13,702 bases of DNA from Bacteroidota bacterium (GCA_025361325.1 JANYAL010000185.1:1-13702); one strand, 5' to 3'. Positions 1 to 9,372 are shown, counted from the first letter of the stretch. Notes: generated from the letters alone by a model not told the origin. Numbers and translations: made by a program.

Positions 1-1577
<1,577 letters not shown>

Positions 1578-1782
1578 ATTATATACCTTATCCCCTGTTA
1601 AGATAAAAGGAGAATCTTACGCTGTAGCGGTTTTTAAAAAGGGTTGCGAAGTTAATTCAATGCCAGTATAATATAATACCTGTTCTGGTGTGAATCCTGC
1701 TTTTAACGTAATTTTTTAATTATTTAAGTTAATCAAATAAAATCAATTCACAAAAATCGGTTTTATGTCATTTGCCTGTAAG

Positions 1783-1811
1783 CCTGTGTCTTTGAAATAC
1801 AGACAAACAGG
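1783..1811. repeat. Imperfect inverted repeat upstream of kdsD promoter
   Basis: The arms are CCTG-TGTCT (1783-1791) and AGACA-aa-CAGG (1801-1811), separated by a 9-base loop; the right arm carries a 2-base bulge. It ends 4 bases before the -33 element of the kdsD promoter, a position where an activator or repressor could bind. GCCTGT also occurs twice in direct orientation (1774-1779 and 1782-1787). The symmetry is seen directly; operator function is only inferred. Confidence 0.3.
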
Positions 1812-1814
1812 TTC

Positions 1815-1845
1815 TTTGCATATTGGCTGAATTAAAGTAGGTTTG
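1815..1845 (+). promoter_or_regulatory. Bacteroidota-type promoter for kdsD
   Basis: TTTG at 1815-1818, a 19-base spacer, then TAGGTTTG at 1838-1845. This matches the TTTG-N19-TAnnTTTG consensus described for Bacteroidota housekeeping sigma factors at every specified position. Transcription should begin about 4-7 bases after the box, around 1849-1852. That is only a few bases before the kdsD ATG at 1857, so the leader would be extremely short. Confidence 0.75.
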
Positions 1846-1856
1846 CGCCATTGTTG

Positions 1857-2822
1857 ATGAATAAAGAAATGATCATACCTGTTGGGATCCGCACCATTGA
1901 GCTGGAAGCCGAATCCGTTGGGGGGTTGAAAAATTATATCAATGAAGATTTTGTAAAAGCTGTTGAGGCAATCGCGCTATGCAAAGGAAGGGTTGTGATT
2001 AGCGGTATCGGCAAAAGTGCTGTCATTGCACAAAAGATTGTTGCCACATTAAACAGTACAGGAACTCCTTCTGTATTCATGCATGCGGCTGATGCCATAC
2101 ATGGTGATCTTGGGATGATACAACAAGATGATATTGTATTGCTGATCAGCAAAAGCGGCGACAGCCCGGAGATAAAAGTGTTGATCCCATTCATAAAAAA
2201 TTTCGGCAACACACTGATTGGAATGGTCGGCTATGAAGGTTCCTTTCTGGCAATGCAGTGCGATATACTGTTGAACACCACAGTTAAAGCTGAAGCTTGC
2301 CCCAATAATCTTGCACCGACAACCAGTACTACGGCACAGATGGTGATGGGCGATGCCCTGGCAGTATGTCTGATGGAACTCAAGGATTTCAACAGTGCTG
2401 ATTTCGCAAAATTTCACCCGGGGGGTATACTGGGAAAAAAATTGTATTTAAGAGTAGAGGATATTTCTGCGAAGAACGAAAAACCCTGTGTATTCCCAGA
2501 TTCAACGATTAAAGAAGTGATTGTTGAGATGACACAAAAAAGACTGGGAGCTGCCGTTGTAACCGATGGACAGGAAAAGATCATAGGTATCATCACTGAC
2601 GGTGATCTCAGGCGGATGCTGGAGAAGACAGATTCATTGGACCAGCTCAGGGCCAAAGATATTATGACCAAAGAACCAAAGACGATCGAAGGATCAGCCC
2701 TGGCAGTAAATGCACTGGACCAGATGCGTACATCAAATATCAGCCAGCTGGTCGTTGAGGCAGATGGTATATACACCGGCATCATTCATGTACATGACCT
2801 GTTGAAAGAGGGAATCATATAA
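1857..2822 (+). CDS. kdsD: D-arabinose 5-phosphate isomerase, KdsD/KpsF family
   Basis: Converts D-ribulose 5-phosphate to D-arabinose 5-phosphate, the first committed step to Kdo of lipopolysaccharide, in the cytoplasm. The 321 residues match the full family layout: an N-terminal SIS domain (about 30-170) and a tandem CBS pair (about 204-321). Diagnostic residues are present: K53 in GIGKS, H82 in IHGDLGM, the SKSGDSPE phosphosugar loop (98-105), E146 in KAEACP, and H187 in FHPGGILGKKL. ITDGDLRR and HVHDLL mark the CBS repeats. I chose ATG 1857; two TTG codons lie just upstream and another ATG is at 1869. The predicted transcription start near 1850 makes 1869 a real alternative. The guanylyltransferase gene follows after 8 bases, so the two are almost certainly cotranscribed. 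Confidence 0.95.
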   Translation: MNKEMIIPVGIRTIELEAESVGGLKNYINEDFVKAVEAIALCKGRVVISGIGKSAVIAQKIVATLNSTGTPSVFMHAADAIHGDLGMIQQDDIVLLISKSGDSPEIKVLIPFIKNFGNTLIGMVGYEGSFLAMQCDILLNTTVKAEACPNNLAPTTSTTAQMVMGDALAVCLMELKDFNSADFAKFHPGGILGKKLYLRVEDISAKNEKPCVFPDSTIKEVIVEMTQKRLGAAVVTDGQEKIIGIITDGDLRRMLEKTDSLDQLRAKDIMTKEPKTIEGSALAVNALDQMRTSNISQLVVEADGIYTGIIHVHDLLKEGII

Positions 2823-2830
2823 AATTGATT

Positions 2831-3913
2831 ATGAGCAAGAATCATTATGTAGCTATAATGGCTGGGGGCATCGGAAGTAGGTTCTGGCCTATGAGCCGTT
2901 CAAATTTCCCTAAGCAGTTCCTTGATATACTAAATACCGGCAGGACGCTCATACAGTCGACCTATGACCGCTTTGCAAAATTCATTCCTCCTGAAAACAT
3001 ATTTATTATAACAGCAGGACAGTATGAGGATATCATTGCAAAACAATTACCGGAGATAGCGCTGGGCAACGTGCTGTATGAACCTTCCAGGAAGAATACG
3101 GCACCTTGTATTGCATACATCTCTCATAAACTTCATGAATTGAATCCTAATGCAAACCTTATCTGTGCCCCCGCTGATCATATCATTACCGATGAGGCTG
3201 GATTCAGAAAGGTATGTATGGATGCACTTCATTTTACCGCACACATCAAAGCATTGATTACGCTAGGTATCAAACCCAGTTCACCCAACACAGGGTATGG
3301 GTATATACAATTTGAACCCCTTGCAGTAAGCGAAAATGTATTTAAAGTGAAGACCTTCACAGAGAAACCTGACCTGCAGCTGGCCAAGACCTTTGTGGCG
3401 AGTGGTGATTTTTTATGGAATGCCGGGATTTTCGTATGGCAGGTGAAGAACATTATAAAAGCATTTGAAAAGTATTTACCGGAAATGAATGAGGTATTCG
3501 AAACGGAAAAGGTCCATTTCAACACAAAAAAGGAAAAAGAAGCCGTTGCACGTATATACCCGCAGTGTGTGAACATTTCTATCGATTACGGGGTGATGGA
3601 AAAAGCCGAGAATGTCTTCATCATTCCGGCATCCTTTGGCTGGAGCGATCTAGGTACCTGGTCCACCGCGTATAACATTTTAGATAAAGATTACCTGGGC
3701 AATGCGGTCGCCGGTGAGAATGTGGTGGTTATTGATGCGACCCAGAATATGGTACATGCCGACAAAAAGAAGTTGGTCGTGTTACAGGGACTGGATGACT
3801 TCATTGTTGTGGATACCAAAGATGTTTTGCTAATCTGCAAAAAGGAAAAGGAACAGGAGATCAAGGAGTATGTTGCCGAGATAAAAAGAAGCAAAGGCGA
3901 GAAATATTTATAA
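2831..3913 (+). CDS. manC: Mannose-1-phosphate guanylyltransferase (GDP-mannose pyrophosphorylase)
   Basis: Makes GDP-mannose from mannose 1-phosphate and GTP in the cytoplasm, feeding mannose, fucose and rhamnose-type residues of surface polysaccharides. The 360 residues carry the nucleotidyltransferase signature AGGIGSRFWPMSR (11-23), the FTEKPD sugar-binding motif (176-181), an LWNAGIF segment typical of the GMP family, and GWSDLG (270-275). The length fits the monofunctional enzyme: there is no C-terminal cupin phosphomannose isomerase domain. ATG 2831 is preferred because the GG-rich motif then starts at residue 11, as in relatives; a TTG at 2825 would add only two residues. It lies 8 bases behind kdsD. 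The symbol manC is given by function; GDP-mannose specificity is inferred from the family. Confidence 0.92.
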   Translation: MSKNHYVAIMAGGIGSRFWPMSRSNFPKQFLDILNTGRTLIQSTYDRFAKFIPPENIFIITAGQYEDIIAKQLPEIALGNVLYEPSRKNTAPCIAYISHKLHELNPNANLICAPADHIITDEAGFRKVCMDALHFTAHIKALITLGIKPSSPNTGYGYIQFEPLAVSENVFKVKTFTEKPDLQLAKTFVASGDFLWNAGIFVWQVKNIIKAFEKYLPEMNEVFETEKVHFNTKKEKEAVARIYPQCVNISIDYGVMEKAENVFIIPASFGWSDLGTWSTAYNILDKDYLGNAVAGENVVVIDATQNMVHADKKKLVVLQGLDDFIVVDTKDVLLICKKEKEQEIKEYVAEIKRSKGEKYL

Positions 3914-4061
3914 TTATTTTACAATATAAAACTACGCATTAAATTATTTCTTTAAATTTTCACCCATCTACAATATTCTATCACAACATTCGTTAATGTG
4001 TATTACTAAACGGTAATATTCAGCCAGTAAAGCATTTACAACAAGCGTATAAGACCAAGCT

Positions 4062-4829
4062 GTGATAAAACCAATCCTTATAGCACTTTCTGTATTGTTC
4101 ATGATTCCCAATTTCATTGATATCGACATCAATGAAAGACTGGCATATGACCATAAAGAACAGTTTGACCCTGCTCTTTCTTATATCAATTCCATTGATA
4201 AGCTTGAACAGCATATCGACAGCAATGAAACGGCAGCATCATTAAAACCCAATACCATTGATTATATAGTTACCATTGCAACGGCAATAAAATACAGGTT
4301 TTACCATGGGTTTTCACATTTTACCTTAAAGGAGAACTGGATCGCCGCTATATCGGAAAAGGTAATTGGTTACGGGCTGGCCTGTAAGGTCAAACCCGAT
4401 GACATCATGCACCAGGAATATGCAGCTTGTTCTCAGCAGGCCATGGTCATGATGGAAATACTCAAGCGAAAAAAAATCGCATACAGGAATGTGGGCTTTC
4501 AGCACCATTTTGCACTGGAAGTACTGGTAAACGGCAAATGGTACTATTTCGATCCGAACATGGAACCTGAAATGACCAACGATGAACGCCTGGAAGAAAA
4601 CTGGAAATGCTGCGCGGAAAACCTGAAAAAATATTATGACACCTCCCGGTTCAAAGACCTGGACTGGAAATTCGGAGTCAACCAAAATGTTACAATTGGC
4701 AAAATCAACCAGACATTTGCAGTGAATGCAAGGGTTTTCCAATCTTCCACGTCCCTGCTTTCAAAAATCCTCTGGTGCTTTCCCCTCTTATTATTATTTT
4801 ACCCTTCCCGAAAAACGAAGCCGGAATAA
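4062..4829 (+). CDS. Membrane-anchored transglutaminase-like protein
   Basis: A 255-residue protein with a transglutaminase/cysteine protease-like core. The catalytic triad is apparent: C123 in EYAACSQQ, H149 in HHFALEVLVNGKWYYFD, and D164 in the same block. An N-terminal hydrophobic segment (about 4-18) could be a signal anchor. A second hydrophobic stretch (about 232-248) followed by a basic tail looks like a C-terminal membrane anchor, so the core would sit outside the cytoplasm. The start is GTG 4062, because a stop in the same frame lies at 4050-4052 and no upstream ATG exists. The aminotransferase gene follows 47 bases downstream. The fold assignment is by motif; the substrate is unknown. 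Proteins of this fold can be peptidases, amidases or cross-linking enzymes, and nothing here decides which. Confidence 0.75.
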   Translation: MIKPILIALSVLFMIPNFIDIDINERLAYDHKEQFDPALSYINSIDKLEQHIDSNETAASLKPNTIDYIVTIATAIKYRFYHGFSHFTLKENWIAAISEKVIGYGLACKVKPDDIMHQEYAACSQQAMVMMEILKRKKIAYRNVGFQHHFALEVLVNGKWYYFDPNMEPEMTNDERLEENWKCCAENLKKYYDTSRFKDLDWKFGVNQNVTIGKINQTFAVNARVFQSSTSLLSKILWCFPLLLLFYPSRKTKPE

Positions 4830-4845
4830 TTCCGTATGCTTTGTT

Positions 4846-4853
4846 TATTTTTG
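4846..4853 (+). promoter_or_regulatory. Possible -7 promoter element before the aminotransferase
   Basis: TATTTTTG matches the TAnnTTTG -7 consensus exactly and ends 23 bases before the TTG start at 4877. No TTTG lies at the -33 distance, so this is half a promoter at best. If used, the aminotransferase would have its own transcript in addition to read-through from the upstream gene. Confidence 0.3.
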
Positions 4854-4876
4854 ATGAATATCCCAAAGCATAGACC

Positions 4877-6025
4877 TTGACACCATTCATAAAAAGCAAA
4901 CTTCCCAACGTAGGCACTACCATTTTCACTGTTATGAGCTCTTTGGCGCTCGAAAATAAAGCCATCAATCTTGGGCAGGGTTTTCCGGACTATCCCATGA
5001 GCGCGGAACTTATAGCGCTGGTTGGCCAAGCCATGAATAACGGGCACAACCAGTATGTGCACATGAACGGCCTGCCTCTCTTAAGGCAACGACTGGCTGA
5101 TAAAATAAACGGCCTGTATGATGCCCAAATTGATCCTGAAACATCCATAACCATCACCCCAGGAGGCACCTATGCCATATATACTGCACTAACTGGCGTA
5201 TTGCAGCCCGGGGATGAAGTGATCGTATTTGAACCGGCCTATGACAGCTATATCCCCAATGTTGAGATAAATGGTGCGATACCCGTACTGATACAATTGA
5301 CCTATCCGGAATATAAGATTAACTGGGACCTGGTGAAACAAAGAGTATCGCCTAAAACAAGAATGATTATGCTGAATACGCCGCACAACCCCACGGGCAG
5401 CGTCTTAAGTGCCGATGACATTGAACAGTTGCGCCATATCGTCAAGGATACCAGGATATTTATACTGTGCGATGAAGTATATGAACACCTGATCTTCGAT
5501 GGATTGAAGCACGAAAGTATGTTACGTTATCCCGAGCTATTCGAAAGGAGTTTTGTCTGTTTCTCATTCGGAAAAGTGTATCACTGCACCGGCTGGAAGC
5601 TGGGCTACTGCGTGGCACCGGCTAACCTGATGAAAGAATTCAGAAAAGTGCACCAGTTCAACTGTTTCACCTGCAACAGCCCCTTTCAGTTCGCATTGGC
5701 GGAGTTCTTGCCAAAGCAGGAGAACTACCTGCAACTGGGCTTTTTCCTTCAGCAGAAGAGGGATTATTTTGATAGCTTGATGGCCCAAACGAAATTCAGG
5801 GTCATCCCTTCTTACGGAAGTTATTTTCAGTTGTACAGTTATGCTGCAATCAGTGATGAAACCGAAAGGGATTTTGCGATCAGGCTTACGAAGGAATATG
5901 GTGTGGCCACCATTCCTGTTTCCGCATTTTATAAAAATGGTCAGGACAATAAAGTGCTGCGATTCTGTTTTTCAAAAAAGGAATCCACACTCCTCGAGGC
6001 GGTCAACAGGCTGATGAAAGTGTGA
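4877..6025 (+). CDS. Methionine-type class I/II aminotransferase (YbdL-like)
   Basis: A fold-type I, PLP-dependent aminotransferase of 382 residues, cytoplasmic. It closely follows the E. coli YbdL/kynurenine aminotransferase subgroup along its whole length. Landmarks are SKLPNVGTTIFTVMSSLA near the N-terminus, INLGQGFPDY, NQYVHMNGLPLLR, the NTPHNPTG motif (167-174), CDEVYEHLIF, the PLP lysine K233 in SFGKVYHCTGWK, and the C-terminal RFCFSKKESTLLEA. The family transfers the amino group of methionine or aromatic amino acids to 2-oxo acids and can close methionine salvage. The start is TTG 4877: an in-frame stop is at 4871-4873 and the family's N-terminal motif would be lost with the first ATG (residue 20). 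It is not a DegT/KdnA-type sugar aminotransferase. Its stop codon abuts that of kdnB. Confidence 0.9.
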   Translation: MTPFIKSKLPNVGTTIFTVMSSLALENKAINLGQGFPDYPMSAELIALVGQAMNNGHNQYVHMNGLPLLRQRLADKINGLYDAQIDPETSITITPGGTYAIYTALTGVLQPGDEVIVFEPAYDSYIPNVEINGAIPVLIQLTYPEYKINWDLVKQRVSPKTRMIMLNTPHNPTGSVLSADDIEQLRHIVKDTRIFILCDEVYEHLIFDGLKHESMLRYPELFERSFVCFSFGKVYHCTGWKLGYCVAPANLMKEFRKVHQFNCFTCNSPFQFALAEFLPKQENYLQLGFFLQQKRDYFDSLMAQTKFRVIPSYGSYFQLYSYAAISDETERDFAIRLTKEYGVATIPVSAFYKNGQDNKVLRFCFSKKESTLLEAVNRLMKV

Positions 6026-7099
6026 TCATAGCTTTTCGTAAAGCCTTCTCAGTTTATCTCTGGTCATTATCCTTTCCCAGTCCTTTCCCAGAGCATTTTC
6101 CCAAAGAGGCTTCATACCAATGGAAACATCTATCATATTATTGAATTGTTCATCGGTCAAACTGCTGCAAATGTTCTTTGGAATATCGATGCCGTTCTTC
6201 TCCACCATGTATTTAAACTCCCTGACCCCTTCCGGGTAGTATTCCTCCAGGTGGTCGAATACGATGCAATTGCCGATACCATGTTTGGTGCCCAGTAAGT
6301 AACTCAGTCCATAACTAACGGCATGGGCCACCCCCACCTGGCTGTATGCGATGCTCATACCACCGGCATAGGATGCCATCATCAGTTTGTCGTCGCATGC
6401 TGCATCCCAGCTGTCTTTCTTCACAAAGACATCCCTGCACAACTGAAGCGCTTTTTCCCCGTAACTCTTGCTAAACTCATTCAGGTAGGTACCGTTCAGG
6501 CTTTCAATACAATGGATATAACAATCCATACCGGTATAAAAGCGCTGGTTCACTATGGCTCCGGCAGTAAGTTCGGGATCCAGCACAATCTGGTCGAATG
6601 GCGTGAAATCGGAATTCATTCCCAGTTTTTTTGTTGGACCCGTAAGTACCGTTGTACGGCTTACTTCCGCTCCAGTACCGCTGAGTGTAGGTATACCTAC
6701 CTTATAAACTCCGGGATTTTTTACCAGATCCCATCCCTGATAATCTGCAGAAGAACCGGGATTGTTCATCATCAAGGCAACGGCCTTGGCCAAATCCATT
6801 GTTGAACCGCCGCCAATGCCGATGATTCCGCTTAAGGCACCAAATTCTTCTTTGAGTCGGCCTGCCAGGCTGTCTACATAAGAGGTCTTGGGTTCATAAG
6901 TTACATCCACAAAAATGATCTTGTCATGATTCTTTGCAGGTATTCTGGTGGAAAGCGGCCTGCCTTCAAAGTAATGATCAACCAAGAACACCATGGGCGC
7001 ACCTGTTTTACGTTGTGTGGAAATAATCTCATCCAGCTGATCAAAAGATCCACGCCCATAGATTACATAACCCACCATTTTAAAATTTCTGAAAGCCAT
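6026..7099 (-). CDS. kdnB: Kdo 8-oxidase, KdnB-like iron-type alcohol dehydrogenase
   Basis: A group III (iron-containing) alcohol dehydrogenase-fold protein of 357 residues. From the N-terminus: NFKMVGYVIYGRGSFDQLD, the nucleotide-binding GGGS (96-99), GIPTLSGTGAEVSRT (135-149), and metal ligands D192 and H196 (MDCYIHCIES), H259 (AHAVSYGL) and H273 (KHGIGN). The overall sequence, including RIPAKNHD, NSDFTPFDQIV, YTGMDCYIHCIESLNGT and EEYYPEGV, matches what I know of Shewanella KdnB. That enzyme oxidises carbon 8 of Kdo to an aldehyde, which KdnA then aminates to Kdo8N. KdsB is the next gene upstream (121 bases away), as expected for this pathway. No KdnA is in the window. The function is inferred from family resemblance plus neighbourhood; another sugar-alcohol oxidoreductase role is possible. 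Confidence 0.82.
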   Translation of the reverse strand: MAFRNFKMVGYVIYGRGSFDQLDEIISTQRKTGAPMVFLVDHYFEGRPLSTRIPAKNHDKIIFVDVTYEPKTSYVDSLAGRLKEEFGALSGIIGIGGGSTMDLAKAVALMMNNPGSSADYQGWDLVKNPGVYKVGIPTLSGTGAEVSRTTVLTGPTKKLGMNSDFTPFDQIVLDPELTAGAIVNQRFYTGMDCYIHCIESLNGTYLNEFSKSYGEKALQLCRDVFVKKDSWDAACDDKLMMASYAGGMSIAYSQVGVAHAVSYGLSYLLGTKHGIGNCIVFDHLEEYYPEGVREFKYMVEKNGIDIPKNICSSLTDEQFNNMIDVSIGMKPLWENALGKDWERIMTRDKLRRLYEKL

Positions 7100-7220
7100 A
7101 ATAAGGATTTAGTTATATGTCATGAGCAGGGCTTTACTATTGAACTGTATTTTACTGATTGCCATCCGCCGCAGCATACAACTCAAAATCTACTACATAA
7201 TTCATGAATAGTACCGTTAA

Positions 7221-7952
7221 TTATTTGGATTTGAACTGTAATATTTTAGACGCCCGTTCCAAGTCCTCAGGCGTATCTATTTCTATGCCCATATAATCCG
7301 TCTCCACCATTCTTATAAATACTCCGTTTTCCAGGTACCTGAGGCACTCGATCTTTTCTGACGCCTCCAGGGGTGTTATATCCCATTGGGTAAAATCCAG
7401 CAAGGCATTTTTCCGGTAAGCATATACGCCAATGTGTTCATAATAGACAGGCGATATGTTCTTATCCCGGTGATAAGGAATGGGGCTGCGGCTGAAAAAC
7501 AAAGCGTTGCTGTATTTATCAACCGCCACTTTCACATAGTTGGGATCCTGAACCAGCTGTGCATCATGTATCACCTGCATTAAGGAAGCTACCTGAACAG
7601 TTTCATCACTGAACACATCCAGTATTTTTTGTAAAGGTTCTTTCTGAACAAAGGGTTCATCTCCCTGTACATTTACCACGATATCCGCATCCAGGCCCGG
7701 AAGCACTTCCGCGATACGGTCAGTGCCGCTTTCATGTTCATGCTTGCTCATCACAGCCTTTCCCCCTTTCGACATTATTTCTTTATAAATAATATCGCTG
7801 TCCGTAACAACTATCACATCATCAAAGAGATTCGTATCAACCGTATTCTCATAGGTATGCCGGATAACAGTCTTTTCTCCCAGAAGCTGCATCAACTTAG
7901 CAGGAAAACGGGTGGCGTCATACCGGGCAGGTATCATGGCTACTTTCTTCAT
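7221..7952 (-). CDS. kdsB: CMP-Kdo (or CMP-Kdo8N) synthetase, KdsB
   Basis: 3-deoxy-manno-octulosonate cytidylyltransferase: activates Kdo with CTP to CMP-Kdo for transfer to lipid A in the cytoplasm. The 243 residues show the standard motifs: [12 protein letters not shown] (8-19), SGTDR (75-79), VQGDEP (95-100), [32 protein letters not shown] and the C-terminal [10 protein letters not shown]. The start is ATG at 7950-7952. Length is normal for the family. Together with kdsD at 1857 this gives two Kdo genes in one window. Since kdnB lies directly downstream on the same strand, the natural substrate could be Kdo8N instead of Kdo, as for the Shewanella homologue; the sequence alone cannot decide this. 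Confidence 0.95.
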   Translation of the reverse strand: MKKVAMIPARYDATRFPAKLMQLLGEKTVIRHTYENTVDTNLFDDVIVVTDSDIIYKEIMSKGGKAVMSKHEHESGTDRIAEVLPGLDADIVVNVQGDEPFVQKEPLQKILDVFSDETVQVASLMQVIHDAQLVQDPNYVKVAVDKYSNALFFSRSPIPYHRDKNISPVYYEHIGVYAYRKNALLDFTQWDITPLEASEKIECLRYLENGVFIRMVETDYMGIEIDTPEDLERASKILQFKSK

Positions 7953-7996
7953 GGAAGGAATAGTTGAATTACTATTTCACTATAAGGGTTCATGTA

Positions 7997-8401
7997 CTAA
8001 GATACCGGTATTTCCGGAAAGACATGTTTGCATTGGCAGCAGATGTAGTATTTTCGGTATGTTGCAGTTTGGCCGTAAGCGATCTGGTTCTTTAACCTGC
8101 CCCAAAAACTCTCCGGCTGGTTTATTTCCTCTTCTGCAGCCAGTGAATAACTATGGCAAACCGGACAGGGTATCTCTTTCAGGTAGGCAGTTTCCGCGTC
8201 TTTTATTATTCCCAGTGCCCTTTGGTAATCCGCTTCAATTACCAATAATTTAATACCGCCCACCGCCGGATTCAGCAACGGGTCAATAGTAACGATGTAC
8301 TCATCTTTTAAATGACAGGTTATCTCATTTTCCTGTAACATGCCCAGGGTCATATTCGCGAGCAGGTAATTATCGTAAGAAGCAATTTGTTTAAAGTTCA
8401 T
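7997..8401 (-). CDS. DUF2007-like small protein with C-terminal zinc ribbon
   Basis: A cytoplasmic protein of 134 residues in two parts. Residues 1-70 resemble the DUF2007 (putative signal-transducing, GlnB-like fold) family: a short strand, a helix with ANMTLGMLQENEI, then DPLLNPAVGGIKLLVIEADYQRA. The C-terminal part has cysteine pairs C79/C82 (CPVC) and C121/C124 (CCQC), 38 residues apart, which suggests a zinc ribbon. The start is ATG 8399-8401, where the DUF2007 pattern begins; the frame stays open upstream to a TTG at 8428. Gaps of 47 bases from the SPFH gene and 44 bases to kdsB suggest a shared transcript. The biochemical role of this family is not established. Confidence 0.72.
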   Translation of the reverse strand: MNFKQIASYDNYLLANMTLGMLQENEITCHLKDEYIVTIDPLLNPAVGGIKLLVIEADYQRALGIIKDAETAYLKEIPCPVCHSYSLAAEEEINQPESFWGRLKNQIAYGQTATYRKYYICCQCKHVFPEIPVS

Positions 8402-8448
8402 AATGTGTTCGCTTCCCGGTTGCAACAATCGTTACTTAGATAAGGATA

Positions 8449-9372
8449 TTATTGTTTTCCATCAATGATCAGCGGGGTATTTCCCTTACCCATCACGATC
8501 ACCTTGGAATTGGTACTCAGTGCAATTTCTTTCATTGCCTTGATCTGCTCATATTGTAACTGCTGATCGGTAAGACCCGTGTTTATGATCCTTTGATAAT
8601 CGGCAATACCCTGTGCCTCCACCCTTTTCCGTTCAGCTTCCTGTTTCTCCTTCTGTAAAACAAATTCCATCTTTTTGGCATCTTGCTCTGCATTTATTTT
8701 GGATTCAATGCTAGCCTTTACCGACGTGGGCAGGGCAATATTCCTCACCAGCAACTGTTCCAGCATGAGTCCGCGGGCCTTAAAATCATCCTCGATGCTC
8801 TTATAGATACGTTGCTGAAATTCATCTCTTTTATTTCCGAACAGATCAACAGCCTGGTAATAAACAGCATTGTCACGTATCTTGGTCCGGGTGATCGGGC
8901 GTACGATCTTGTCGCGGTAATCATCACCCGTTTCGCGTAAAAGTTTTGGTGCATCGGCTGATACGATACGGTACAGAACGGTAAGGTCTATCGTAACTTC
9001 CAGTCCGTCGCTGGTCAGCACCCGGATGGCATCATCGCCAGCTTTCTGTCCCTCATCATTGATACCACTCATGGTGTAGTTCTGTGTCTTCACGTCCAGT
9101 TTCTTGATCTCCAGCAGGGGATTCACAATATGAAGTCCACTCCCCAGCACATCATTCTGTATGCTTCCGAAAAGAACCTTTACACCTATTTCACCCGGAT
9201 TTACCTGGATGATGCTGGCAGTAAGTACGCCCAGGACAATAAAAAGGAAACCAAGGATTCGGCCGGGAGTTTTGAATTTTGCCAGGGCCGGGTTGTTTTT
9301 AAGCACAACTGCCGATACAATCAGTACAATGATACCAAGTATAATCAGGAACATACCATAAAGTTTAGGCAC
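8449..9372 (-). CDS. SPFH/prohibitin-family membrane protein
   Basis: A protein of 307 residues with two N-terminal hydrophobic segments (about 5-25 and 38-56), then an SPFH/band 7 domain (roughly 56-230: VNPGEIGVKVLFGS, GSGLHIVNPLLEI, SDGLEVTIDLTVLYRI). A charged, helical, coiled-coil-like stretch follows (about 226-270, rich in K, E, Q and A). This layout matches bacterial prohibitin homologues, which oligomerise on the cytoplasmic membrane and scaffold proteases or lipid domains. The frame starts with GTG 9370-9372; an in-frame stop lies 6 bases further upstream. ATG 9352-9354 would begin MFLIILG and is a fair alternative. It is 95 bases downstream of dnaN. Confidence 0.88.
   Translation of the reverse strand: MPKLYGMFLIILGIIVLIVSAVVLKNNPALAKFKTPGRILGFLFIVLGVLTASIIQVNPGEIGVKVLFGSIQNDVLGSGLHIVNPLLEIKKLDVKTQNYTMSGINDEGQKAGDDAIRVLTSDGLEVTIDLTVLYRIVSADAPKLLRETGDDYRDKIVRPITRTKIRDNAVYYQAVDLFGNKRDEFQQRIYKSIEDDFKARGLMLEQLLVRNIALPTSVKASIESKINAEQDAKKMEFVLQKEKQEAERKRVEAQGIADYQRIINTGLTDQQLQYEQIKAMKEIALSTNSKVIVMGKGNTPLIIDGKQ

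Noticed and set aside
3914..4061. Terminator or promoter between the guanylyltransferase and the transglutaminase-like gene
   Set aside because: The region is AT-rich with only five-pair dyads (for example ACATT-cgtt-AATGT) and no match to the TAnnTTTG box; nothing there can be supported.
4877..6025. The aminotransferase as the missing KdnA partner of KdnB
   Set aside because: KdnA belongs to the DegT/DnrJ/EryC1 sugar aminotransferases. This protein matches the YbdL class I methionine aminotransferases along its length (NTPHNPTG, SFGKVYH, CFSKKEST) and lies on the opposite strand.
6031..6044. Small hairpin GCTTT-tcgt-AAAGC near the convergent stops as a terminator
   Set aside because: It has only five pairs and no T tract on either strand, and it lies within the kdnB coding end.
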